From assembly GCA_030407005.1 (NCBI GenBank), contig JAUDYN010000005.1, positions 620,001 through 684,000 of the forward strand: a stretch of 64,000 bases of DNA, in the 5' to 3' direction. Both the position numbers and the translations under genes were made by a program. Position 1 is the stretch's first letter. Every line of letters begins with the position of its first letter. The notes below the pieces were generated by a model. The model did not search any database and was not told where the DNA came from. It was given only the letters and a program-made list of their open reading frames with translations. The stretch comes from Desarmillaria ectypa (taxonomy: Eukaryota > Basidiomycota > Agaricomycetes > Agaricales > Physalacriaceae). This document shows, piece by piece, positions 1-9,696 of the stretch.

Positions 1-965
1 CTAATGGATTCAAGTATATTGTGTACACCTGATGCTTCATGAGCATGTACCCTGAATTCAAAATGCTTAGGCACAAGAATACAGAGGGTATCATATGCTT
101 TATATTCAAAGATATCATTTGCTGCTGGAGAAGTCTATATGAAATTGTTACAGATAATAAACTCACCTTCAAAGCTGCTCTTGATCTGTTGGCCACAATA
201 TATGACATCCACCATATCATAATATCTGCTTACAATTCTCAAGTGCAAGGTGTAATCAAAAGGAGACATCTAAACTTTTGTAAATTCTTGTTCAAAGCTT
301 GTGGTAGAGTACAAAATAAGTGGAGTTAAATGGCTCACTCAGTCATATGGGCAGAAAGAGTTACCCCACTATGAATGATAGGAAGAAGTCCTTATAAAGT
401 GGCCACAGGAGTAGTGCCTACCCTACCATTGAATATAGCAGAGGCATCCTTTCTTGTGGAACCACCAGATTCATCTTTGATTTCATCAGACCTTATTGCT
501 AGATATGCTATTACACTTTAGAAGCAACCTGCTGATCTCAAGCATATCTACTTCAAAGTATATAAAGCCAGGATCAAAATGATAGAAAGGTGGGAAAAGG
601 AACATGCTGCTTAAATCATTGACTGGGTATTTCAACTGAATTCACTTGTTATTGTATGAAATACAAGAATCAAGTATAAACTCAGTAGAAAATTCAAGCC
701 TAGGTATTTAGAACCACTGGTATACATCATAAAAAACAGAGGTAGAGCATATATTCTCTGTGACCTGGGTGCAATGGTACTAGTGGATCTGGTAGCCACT
801 TTCCACTGCATATCTTACCATCTATATGACCATATTCTAATATCTGACATAGCAGATTTTATTAACCAACTGCTCATGCAGATAGAAGCATTGAGGAATA
901 CTATAATGTCTTATGAGGATGACTTGAATCTAAGATAAGTGAACAACAGACTATGGTTTTTTGCT
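1..965 (+). pseudogene. Decayed Ty3/gypsy integrase and pol C-terminus (non-family-A lineage)
   Basis: The longest open part (39-329) reads like the second half of a retroviral-type integrase core: EIVTDN (second catalytic Asp), then HHIIISAYNSQ and a degraded ERRH-like segment where the catalytic Glu would lie. Frames after 330 carry the rest of the pol tail in pieces, ending with a stretch like YILCDLGAMVLVDLVATF, as in the C-terminus of basidiomycete gypsy elements. Stops interrupt it repeatedly, so it is dead. It differs from the family-A integrases downstream, which have the VISD(R)DPQF type core. No LTR of this copy is seen; the 5' part lies outside the window. Confidence 0.65.
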
Positions 966-2039
966 GATCCCTATACTTTTATATCTTATATAAACTCACT
1001 CAATTTATTATACAATATTTTATATATGTGTATTTAAGATATCTAACCACACATGAGTCTGCTTGGCAGGTTGCTTTTACTTACTTTATAAATCTTTTTT
1101 TCTATACACAATATGTATACAGCATGTAAATCATCTGTAATAATTTACTGAGGCAATATTACCCATTCTTTTTCACACTTCATATTCTGGCAAACTAAAT
1201 CATTCACATTTTTTTTAGATGCTCAAGAAGAATTAAATACCTAAAATATACAAAACACAAACTATTCTTCAAGTAGGTGCAAGAAACCATGCTCTATAAG
1301 CACATCCATATTCTTCTTCAACTTCACTGGCTCCTCTTGGTCCAAGATGCATAATATTATCCAAGCACTATGTCCACCAAGAAAGTTAGCCTATGTTGGA
1401 TCTCCACCTTGCCTGTTCAAATAAACTGCTAACAACACTCATTCAGATAGATCAACAACTGGGCTGGGAATCCACTCACTAAGAAAATCTACTCACCTGA
1501 GAGGCATACTCAGGCTGAGCCATTTTCCTATTTATTCTGTCTATTTGGCAGGTAGAAGCTGTTGGGAAAGTGGGTGATCTCTGACTCAGAGAAAAGCCTG
1601 TAGTTGTTGAGCTCATACAACAGAGCTTGATGGGTGGATATGAACTGCTCACTTAGAGCAAGTATGCAATCTCATGTAACATCATGGGAATGGGAACAGA
1701 TACCTTTCAAATGATCTATAAGCCTGAATGCAAAATCTGTGGTAGGATCTACAAGGAGGGGTTAATTGAAAGGACTTGCATGAGACAGAAAATATGGACT
1801 TACCATTCCCAACTGGTGAGTGAGAAACCCTAGGCACATTCTGATACATGTTGTAATCTGATTGAACATCCATAATTATTGGGGCAGATGAGAGACCTAA
1901 GGCTGAGACATGATGAAAAAGCTGGTGTGACTCTCTGAGGTCTGTTATGGCTACTCTCTATTTACCCTTGTCCAAGTGGGTTGGGCAAGCAGGTCAGATG
2001 GGTGAGGGGTTGGTACTGTTGGATACCCAATTGGAGCAG
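966..2039. other. Unassigned AT-rich decayed sequence
   Basis: No open frame with recognisable content. The only ORFs are short (63 aa on the minus strand near 1682-1873; one overlapping 1947-2234) and have no motif I know. CpG is almost absent, as in the flanking retroelements, so this is probably old repeat sequence. Confidence 0.4.
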
Positions 2040-2433
2040 TGTTACAATTTTTCTGTTATCTTATCTTATCTTGTCATATCTATGACACCACACATCCTAT
2101 CTCAGTCAGTATCAACACATTCACCAATGACCACCCTAGTTTCATCGATTCATACTCTCATTTACTTCTATTCATCTATGACCCATCCGACTTACACACC
2201 ATTCTCTCATGGACTATACTGTTTCATCTATTAATAATATCATACTTTCAGTATATAAGTAGAGTAGTTTTCACCATTGTACTCTATTTTTCAACTAAAT
2301 TACATCCATATACCTTCTACTACACCACACTAAAGACCGAGCCAATCTCTCTATTAACAGGTGATTGTCTGAACATGAGACAGCCCAGAGAGAAGCTTAT
2401 ATCTCAAGTCATGTGATAGACAGGGCCATAATA
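2040..2433 (+). repeat. Family-A 5' LTR of element A1
   Basis: Starts TGTTACAATTTTT and ends ACAGGGCCATAATA, which aligns with the 3' LTR at 9333-9696 ending GGGCCATAACA. It contains a TATATAAGTAG core promoter (2252) and the block GTGATTGTC(T)GAACATGAGACAG found in all family-A LTRs. The flanking 5 bases (AGCAG) do not match those after the 3' LTR (GTCTT), so there is no visible target-site duplication. Confidence 0.85.
2252..2258 (+). promoter_or_regulatory. TATA box of family-A LTR (A1)
   Basis: TATATAAGTAGAGTAG. Equivalent boxes are at 9515 (A1 3' LTR), 13210 (A3), 29402 (A5) and 33035 (A6). The putative self-priming sequence lies about 35-40 bases downstream, near the expected transcript start. 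Confidence 0.6.
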
Positions 2434-2445
2434 TTAGTTGAAAGG
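2434..2445 (+). promoter_or_regulatory. Putative self-priming PBS of A1
   Basis: TTAGTTGAAAGG lies directly after the 5' LTR. Its first ten bases are complementary to TTTCAACTAA inside the same LTR (about 2290), just downstream of the TATA box. There is no TGG tRNA-type PBS at this place. The pairing partner co-varies with that in A4. Confidence 0.55.
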
Positions 2446-3251
2446 TTGCCTTCCCACATCTTCTACACTAGCCATAAAGATGCACCAACTCTATGCCAGA
2501 GAACAATAACAACCAGAACAACCAATGAACAATCACCCTCAGCATTGCAATTGGCAGTGCTGCACTACTTATCCTTTTTACTGCTCTTCTAGGACTAACA
2601 TATGAAGAAGAAGCATGAAGACTTCTTCACCAAGAAAGGTGACCCCATAACCCACAACCTCCTCCTCACCCACCCCACTATTCTGATCATATCCTTTATC
2701 AGACTGGAAGACAGAGAGGCAGCTCCACTATCCCACCCCTGGGTCAGCTTCAGGGCCCTCTCAACCTCTTTGACCTTCTCAGAGGACACCAATCAGAATC
2801 CTGCAGGAACAATTCCTGCAACCTACTGGCTGGAATGATCTGCCCCCACCGCAGCTGAGGAATATGCATGGGACATTTGGGCTCAGATCAATGACCCCCT
2901 GCCCCCATACTCCCTTCTCTCTTGTCCCCATTCCCCAACCCCTGCTTGGCCCTACCTCAGGGCCCTATAAACTGATGATCCCAATATGGATCGAAACCAC
3001 TCCTATGGACCCTGGGCTCAAGGAAGAGACCCTTGGCCAAGAGAGAACCCAGACTCCTCATCCTTGCTCTCTGTCATCAAGCTCTCAGACTCCAACCCCA
3101 ATGAGAGCTCAAACTCCAAGGGCAAGTTTGTCCCACTCACTCTCCACCTTCCCCTTGCCCCTAATAATCCCTTCAATCCTGATGAGACAAGCTGAAATTG
3201 GCCTGCCCTCATGGCCATTGACCAAGAAATACTCGGTCCCATCATCTCCAT
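2446..3251 (+). pseudogene. A1 gag, N-terminal part (broken)
   Basis: Homologous to the minus-strand gag of A4: the ORF at 2602-2838 begins MKKKHEDFFTKKGDP, matching MRKKHESFFAKKGNP in A4 (27652 downwards). The proline/serine-rich stretch at 2986-3195 (MDRNHSYGPW, GLKEE, SSSQTP) matches the A4 stretch starting MDPGPEEEASG. Stops and frame changes break it. It stops at 3251, at the edge of a solo family-B LTR, and the sequence resuming at 4593 is not the next part of gag: the capsid and zinc-knuckle region is missing. The N-terminal piece shows a hydrophobic or low-complexity head rather than a typical capsid. Confidence 0.7.
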
Positions 3252-4592
3252 TGATGTGCTTGGTAATGGCAAGTGACAAAAGAATTAGGGAATGGCAATA
3301 AACACCAATCACACTAAACCTCTTACTACTCTACACTTAATCACCAATATTGAATTCAGGTGGTTTCAAGTATGATGGAAGCACTCTGCAGACTTCAATA
3401 ATCAAGTACAATTGTCTTAAAGATGTTTTATTCATTACTAGTGAGTTTATACAAGGTACTACTTGTACTAGTGGGGTGGGTAAGACATAATTAGATAAGA
3501 GTGACTTGGTTTGAGCTACTGCACTTGTTCTGACTGAAACTGCTTCAGACTGGTGGCACTCTTGGCCCTATACTGCTTCCTACAAGTGATAAACACTTGA
3601 CTAGCTGCACTCTTGGCCTAACAATAATACTATAACTCTGAGAACTTTGCTTGAACTAACTTCAAAACACTCTGGACCTTTGCAGGATGCAACAGTGACT
3701 CTAAGGAACTTCAATTCAATGCAATACTATAGGTGACTTAGCAACTATTAATCACTTTGTCAAGGTTAAGCACAAAAGCCTTTAATTAGGGACACCAGTT
3801 ACTACCAGTGAGGGCTCAACTGTGGGGATGGCTTGCCTGCTTTACATGAGCACCCATCCCACTACTTATATACTACTGAGGCAAAACTATAAATATCATC
3901 TGGGTATAGAGTATATTGGTAAGGATTTCTTGGCTAGTCACAAATAATGGTGAATAATCACACAATAGTCGGTCTAGTCTGTTTTCTTTTCAAATATTCG
4001 GTCTAGAGACTCTACAGTTGGTCTTTCCGCACTCTTGGCACAACTACATGCCCTAGTAACGCGGTTATATGAATATCCGGATATTGGTACCTGTAACAGC
4101 TATCTGATCATGATTGAGGGTGCAGTCCAGCTCCACTAGCATCAATCATAAGAGATCTATATTAAAATAGTCGGATCTGAGCTCAAGGTTAATCCATTCC
4201 TAATTTATTTCCAAGTCCTGTTTCAAGATTGCCATGTGACTAGTTATTCTGACTTAGGCATTTATGCCCAGTCTGGGCTGCTAGTGACAGAATTTGATGA
4301 GATCTATGTACTCTGCTCCTGGCTTTTGTGTGCTAGTAGCATCCTTCATTTGCTAGTGGCTGTATTTCACTTAGTCCTGCTAGCATTTGAGTTACTAGTC
4401 TGGCTGGCTGGTAGATTTAACCCACTAATAGTGTTGCATCTAAGTCCTGGCTCTACCAGTTGCTTACTGCTTTTAACTATCAGCTTGAAGCCTCAGCTAT
4501 AGTCCTCTATGTATCACTAGTATAGGATAGATGTGCAATAGTATTGTTACAAAATCACAAAATCTAGGTGTGAATGCATAGACAGCATATCA
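3252..4592 (-). repeat. Solo LTR of family B, antisense to A1 (CpG-decayed)
   Basis: Begins TGATGTGCTTGGTAATGG and ends GACAGCATATCA. It is the reverse complement of the family-B 5' LTR at 58026-59385 and parallel to the copy at 54402-55761. Compared with those, CpG sites are mostly TG or CA here (GGTAATGGCAAGTG versus GGTAACGGCGAGTG). Flanks are TCCAT and CCACT, so no target-site duplication. The two gag flanks are non-adjacent parts of gag. Confidence 0.85.
4236..4502 (+). other. Conserved 88-codon hydrophobic ORF, antisense within LTR-B
   Basis: Open frame MTSYSDLGIYAQSGLL..., 88 codons, lying on the strand opposite to family-B transcription. The same ORF of the same length is open at 55405-55671 (+) and 58116-58382 (-). 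In the fourth LTR copy (about 23510-23800) it is broken by a small deletion. The middle third (SWLLCASSILHLLVAVFHL) is strongly hydrophobic, enough for one or two membrane helices. No known family recognised; it may be only a by-product of conserved LTR sequence. Confidence 0.35.
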
Positions 4593-5600
4593 CCACTTAG
4601 GGAGCCAAGTCCACTAACCTCACCAGGGTCAGTGAGGGGAACAAGTGCCTACCAAGGCCAGGATCGGGGCCATGTACTACCTGGTCCAGTCAGGAGAAAC
4701 TCTGTAGTGGAACTGACTACAATGCTGATAAGATTCGCACCTGGTACCATGGCCGAGTACTCCACTAGAACAGGTAGAAGTGGAACCTCGGAAGCATCAA
4801 GCCAAGTCCTATCTCCTCTCAAGATAGTTCAAGTTCTGAAAGCAACTGAAGCCAATGAACAGAAGGAAGCTGCTAGCACCCAGGCAGTAAAAAGGGGGCA
4901 TCCAAAGGATCTGAAAGTTTGGCTGAGTCCAGCAAGACTCCAGTCTAGCTCCATCAAGGAAAGTGCTAACCAGGGACATGGTAGCAAGCCCCCTGACCCA
5001 GAGGAGAAAGTATCAGTTGAGCCACCAGTACCAGCAGATCCTGATACTAACAACACAGAATGAATGCTGACTTCGATGGACAGTTTCCAATCAGGAACCA
5101 GTGTTGACATTCCTGGAGATTGGAGTGTAACTGCCTATCACCCATCACCAGTAGTACTCGCAACAGCCACAGGACAGGGAGCCACTAGTGCCCAGGCAGT
5201 AAAGAGGGGGCATTCCAACAGAAACACCACCATTATCAAAGTACCTGATAAAGAGGATGACATGGCTTTCCTACAATAGAAAGCAAAGCAGCCCAAATCC
5301 AGTACCCTGACACCCAAAATCCTGCCTAACAAGGGAGTACTGATTCCTGAAACTCCACCAGTCATGAGAACACCTGATCATATATAGTACAAACCATTTG
5401 GAGTAGATTGGACTCTACATGCTATCCAAAGTACCAAGAATTTGGCAGTTGCCAAAGCAATCCTCTCTACTTGGGTCCATCCCAAATGACTTGAAGAAAT
5501 CATGGATGAGCTTGTCCAAAGCTTGAAGAATGAAGAAAGTTTTGTGTGAGAGCAACTCTACAAACTTCATGAATCAATCTGATATATTTGAGGCACCAAA
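4593..5600 (+). pseudogene. A1 gag C-terminal / gag-pol linker (broken)
   Basis: Resumes after the LTR with PLREPSPLTSPGS, aligning with SFRESSPASLGP of A3 (about 16265-16300). Open frames at 4632-5063 and 5064-5279 are rich in Ser, Pro, Glu and Lys. The conserved peptide (S/A)(T/A)QAVKRGH occurs twice here (about 4878 and 5188), but once in A3 (about 16604) and once in A4 (about 22316). The second is followed by TTIIKVPDKEDDMAFLQ, matched in A4 by TTIVKVPNKEDDMAFL. The end (about 5390-5600) reads into an acidic linker ahead of the protease. Function beyond gag spacer unknown. Confidence 0.65.
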
Positions 5601-6010
5601 AGTTCTGGATGAGACTTCTTGGTGGATATTCAACTTGCTCCCTGTACTGGAAAAAAGATCTTGACAACCCAAGCATTGTTGGATAGTGGCTGCACAGGCA
5701 GCTCTATTAATCAAACTTACATCCAACAACACCAGCTGGATACTAGAAAAGCTGCCACTCTCATACCTGTTTACAATGCAGATGGAACCCATAATAAGGC
5801 AGGTGATGTAACTAAATTTATAGAACCCCAAATGACCATCAGAGATCATATCAAACAAATTGATCTTGCAGTCATGGACTTGGGCTCCAAAACAGTGTAT
5901 TTGGGCCATGACTGGCTTAAACACCATAATCCACTAGTCAATTGGAAAATGGGATCAATGACATTTGGATGATGTCATTGTATCAAGAACTATTTCACTC
6001 TCTGATTTAG
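5601..6010 (+). pseudogene. A1 pol: aspartic protease domain
   Basis: MVDIQLAPCTGKK then ALLDSGCTGSSIN, with the catalytic D-S-G at 5682-5690, and the flap or second half IDLAVMDLGSKTVYLGHDWLKHHNP. Homologous domains are in A2 (about 12350, -), A3 (about 17070) and A4 (about 21870, -). One frameshift lies between the protease (frame of 5619) and RT (frame of 6166), near 5990-6010, in addition to a TGA after MTFG at 5970. Retropepsin fused in frame to RT is normal for this group. Confidence 0.8.
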
Positions 6011-7560
6011 ATGAAGAAGACAGATAGGATGAAGAGCTTGAAGAAGGGGAGACAATTTTTGTGGTAAACATGCAAGAAAAAATCATTCTTTGAGCCATAC
6101 ATCATGCAAATGAACTAGCGGCCACTGCAAATGCAGAAAAACCCAAGAAGACTTTTGAGGAGCTTATGCCTCCTCAGTATCAAAGCTTCAGAGACTTGTT
6201 CTCCAAAAAAAGCTTTGATGAGTTATTAGATTGGAAACCTTGGGATCATGCCATCAAGTTGACTCCCAACACCAAATCTATATTAGATTGTAAAGTCTAT
6301 CCACTCAATCAAAATGAACAGGAACAACTCGACAAATTCCTTGATGAGAACCTCAACTCAGGATGGATTCATTTGTCCAAATCCCCTTTTGTGTCCCCCT
6401 TCTTCTTTGTCAAGAAAAAAGACAGTTTGCTGTGCCCCATTCAGGATTACCAAAAACTGAATGAAATGACAATAAAGAATCAATATCCACTCCCATTGAT
6501 ATCAGAACTCATCAACAAACTCTGTGAAGCTAAGTACTTCTCTAAACTGGATGTTTGATGGGGATACAATAATGTATGAATCTGTGAGGGAGATAAAGAA
6601 AAGGCTGTGTTCAGAACCAACCAAGGACTCTTTGAGCCTATGGTTATGTTCTTTGGCCTCACAAACTCACCAGCTACTTTTCAGTGGATGATGAATAACA
6701 TCTTTGAGGATCTGATTGCCAGAGGAAAAGTTACTATATACCTCAATGATATCCTTATCTTCACAAAATCCTTATCAGAACATTGAATCATTATTTGACA
6801 AGTTCTCCAACACCTATGAGAAAACAAATTGTTCCTCAAAGCAGAGAAATGCAAGTTCGAAGTACTCAAGACAGAGTACCTTGGAGTTATTATCAGCAAA
6901 GATGCAATCCACATGGATCTGGTCAAAGTCACTGAAATTTTGGAATGGCCCACTCCAACCAAAAAGGAGCTTCAATCCTTTTTAGGATTCATGAACTTTT
7001 ACCAAAAGTTCATATGTGACTACTCCAAGATAGTATGACCTCTCATGCAGTTGACTGGCAAGGTTGACTGGACATGGAGAATAGAACAAGAGCAGGTATT
7101 TGCATAACTCAAGAAGTTGATGACCACAAATATAGTCCTAACTATTCCCTCTGATGACAGGAAATTCTGAGTAGAAGCCAATGCTAGTGACAGAGCCATT
7201 GGAGCTATTCTAAGCCAAGAACATAATGGCAAATGGAGTCCAGTTGCATTCATGTCCAAAGCGTTAACAGTCACTGAATGCAATTATGAAATCTATGACA
7301 AAGAATTGTTGGCCATTATGCTAGCTTTGGAGGAATGGCACCATTACCTCATAGGCACTAAGAAGACCATTGAAATCTGGACAGATCATCAAAATCTCCA
7401 GTACTTCTGAAAATCCCAGAAGCTGAACTGACAATAAGCCTGATGGGTTACCGAGTTGGCAGAATACCACTTTGTCCTTCAACACAAAGCTGAAATTGCT
7501 AACAAAAAGGCTGATCTTCTCAGTCAAAGAGATGATTATGATCAGAGAAAAGAAGACAAT
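6011..7560 (+). pseudogene. A1 pol: reverse transcriptase and RNase H
   Basis: RT fingers: PPQYQSFRDLFSKKSFDELLDWKPWDHAIKL, then VSPFFFVKKKD and PIQDYQKLNEMTIKNQYPLP, then KLDV*WGYNNV*I where both stops replace Arg codons. The palm motif is YLNDILIF instead of YLDDILIF, a G-to-A change that removes a catalytic Asp. The thumb carries LGFMNFYQKFI. RNase H follows (EANASDRAIGAIL, first Asp also changed to Asn; [21 protein letters not shown]). One frame runs through the whole domain; it is interrupted by stops that are mostly TGA at former CGA or TGG. Dead element. Confidence 0.85.
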
Positions 7561-8870
7561 CAAGATATGATTGTTCTTTCCCCTGAATATTTCTGGGCAT
7601 TAATACTACCCATCACCGAAGAACGAATCATGCATATAAGAGATGCAACCCAACAAAAAAGTCAATGGGATCAAGAGATCAAGAAATCCCTCAATCACAA
7701 ATAAGGAATCACACAAGAAAATGAAATCTTGTGGTATGACAGATGAATCTATGTTTCTCAGGACTTTTCCCTACATGGTGATATCATTGCATAATATTAT
7801 GATCACATTACCACCAGATATCCAGGCATTGCCAAGACCAAAGAACTCATTCTATAAGAATACTGGTGGCCAAAAATAAAGAAAGATGTTGAATCCTATA
7901 TCAAAGGATATGAAACCTGTCAAAGAATGAAAAGCAACATGAAGGCAAAAACTGCCCCTCTTCATCCCAATGCAATACCTGATATTCTTTGGACTCATAT
8001 CTCAGTCAATATGGTCACCAGACTCCCAGAATCAGAAGGTTTCGACACCTTACTCATTATTATGGATCAATTTTCCAAGAACATAATCCTGATCCCATGC
8101 AATAAAGAATTATCTGCTGAAGGATGGGCTCTCATGCTCCAAAACCATGTTTATGCAAAATATGGAATGCCACAAGTGGTTATCTCAGACTGAGATCCCC
8201 AATTTGTATCAACATTCATGAAAGAACTCTACTGGATGCTGAATATCATGCAGAATGCATCCACTGCATATCACCCACAAACAGATGGACAGACAGAGTG
8301 GGTCAATCAAGAGATTGAAAAATACCTCTGAATCTTTGTCAATCATCAACAGACAGACTGGGTAGCATGGTTGCTGCTCACAGAATTTGCCCACAATAAC
8401 TGAGTTCATTCAGCAACCAGCAAAAGTCCCTTCATGGCCTTATATGGACAAAACCCTTAACTCAACCCTGAGTCTATCCAAAAAACCAGTTTCACAAATC
8501 CTGTGGCAATAGAATTCACTAAAACCATGGCCAAAGTCCACAAGGAAGTCCATGACACATTGGAAAAATCAGCAGTGCAAATGAAGGTGCAATATGACAC
8601 AAGGAAACAACTGTCTTGAGAATATCAAATTGGTGATAAGGTCTGGCTCGATACTGCCAACCTTCATCTTCTATGCCCAAAGAAAAAACTAGATGACAAA
8701 TGAACTGGACCATTCGAAATTGTTGAGAAATCTGGGATGGCAGCATACAAGTTAAAACTGCCACCCCACTGGAAGATACACCCCTGATTCAATGAGAAAT
8801 TGTTGACTTTGTATATTGTGCCCTCTTTCTCAAATCAACAACAACCGCTGCCTCCTCCTCTAGACCTTAT
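7561..8870 (+). pseudogene. A1 pol: integrase (zinc finger, core, GPY/F module)
   Basis: The H2C2 zinc finger is present around 7770-7930 (HGDII..YYDH..., ending IKGYETCQ, first Cys changed to Tyr). Core: WTHISVNMV (first catalytic Asp changed to Asn), VVISD*DPQF (second Asp kept, Arg changed to stop), then TAYHPQTDGQTEWVNQEIEKYL (Glu kept). The GPY/F-type module TGPFEIVEKSGMAAYKL is at about 8704-8760. All of it is in the RT frame. Integrase of a Ty3/gypsy chromovirus. Confidence 0.85.
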
Positions 8871-9302
8871 CAATGGTCAAGAGGAGTATAAAATCAAAGA
8901 AGTCTTGGACTTATGCACTCATTGAGTATACTCCAAATGAGGACAACCATCTAAGGAAGTCACAGACTACCTAGTCAAGTGGAAGAGATGGATAAGAGAA
9001 CATAACTCTTGGGTCTGAGAAACCAAAATGTCGAATGCCACAGAAGCAATCAAAGAATACAAGGCTAATGTAAACTGCATCATATACATTCCAAAAATCA
9101 TAACCAAAGACAAGATAGTGGTCAAGATACTGGACCATGAATATTCTGACAATGGCAATGTTGCATATCTGGCCCAATGCAAGGATGGATATCAAAAATG
9201 GATCATCAATCTAAATAAGAAAGTATGAAAAAACTTGATTGATCAGTACTGGATCAACCAAGTCATATCACAACTCGACACCCCCAAAGAAGAACCCTAG
9301 CA
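8871..9302 (+). pseudogene. A1 integrase tail: chromodomain plus second chromodomain-like module
   Basis: First module (about 8881-9062): EEYKIKEVLD...GQPSKEVTDYLVKWKRW...HNSWV, followed by ATEAIKEY, the usual chromodomain pattern (aromatic start, YLVKWKG-like, W, terminal helix). Second module (about 9094-9261): KIITKDKIVVKILDHEYSDNGNVAYLAQCKDGYQKWI, ending NLIDQYW, with the same succession of an I-D-H strand, an aliphatic Y-L strand, a W, and a helix ending in an aromatic. The ORF ends EEP* at 9300. The first domain would bind methylated histone in this class; the role of the second is inference. Confidence 0.7.
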
Positions 9303-9319
9303 GTCAGGATGACTGCTTT

Positions 9320-9329
9320 AATAAGGGGG
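9320..9329 (+). promoter_or_regulatory. Polypurine tract of A1
   Basis: AATAAGGGGG just upstream of the 3' LTR. A5 has a similar AATGAGGGGG at about 29165-29174. Expected position for plus-strand priming. Confidence 0.65.
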
Positions 9330-9332
9330 TAA

Positions 9333-9696
9333 TATTATAATTTTTCCATTATCTTATCTTATCTCAGTCAGCATCAATGCATTCACTGACAACCACCCCA
9401 ATTCTACATGGTTGTCATCCCAGTTTGGTCTTATTAGTTCACTAACATCCAATTTCCTCAAGGTTCCCTCACACAACCTTACCATTTCATCTATTAATAA
9501 TGCTATACTTTCAGTATATAAGTAGAGTAGTTTTCACCATTGTACTCTATCTTTTGACTAAATTACATTCATATATCTTCTACTACACCACACCAAAGAC
9601 TGAGCCAAACTCTCAATACATGGATGATTGTCCAAATGTGAGACAGCCCAGAGAGAAGCTTATGTCCTAAGCCATGTGTTAGACAGGGCCATAACA
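9333..9696 (+). repeat. Family-A 3' LTR of element A1
   Basis: TATTATAATTTTTCC (first base pair of the TG end mutated) to GGGCCATAACA, 364 bp. TATA at 9515-9521 and the self-priming segment CTTTTGACTAA at 9551-9561. It abuts directly on an unrelated minus-strand pol fragment at 9697 with no target-site duplication. Confidence 0.85.
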
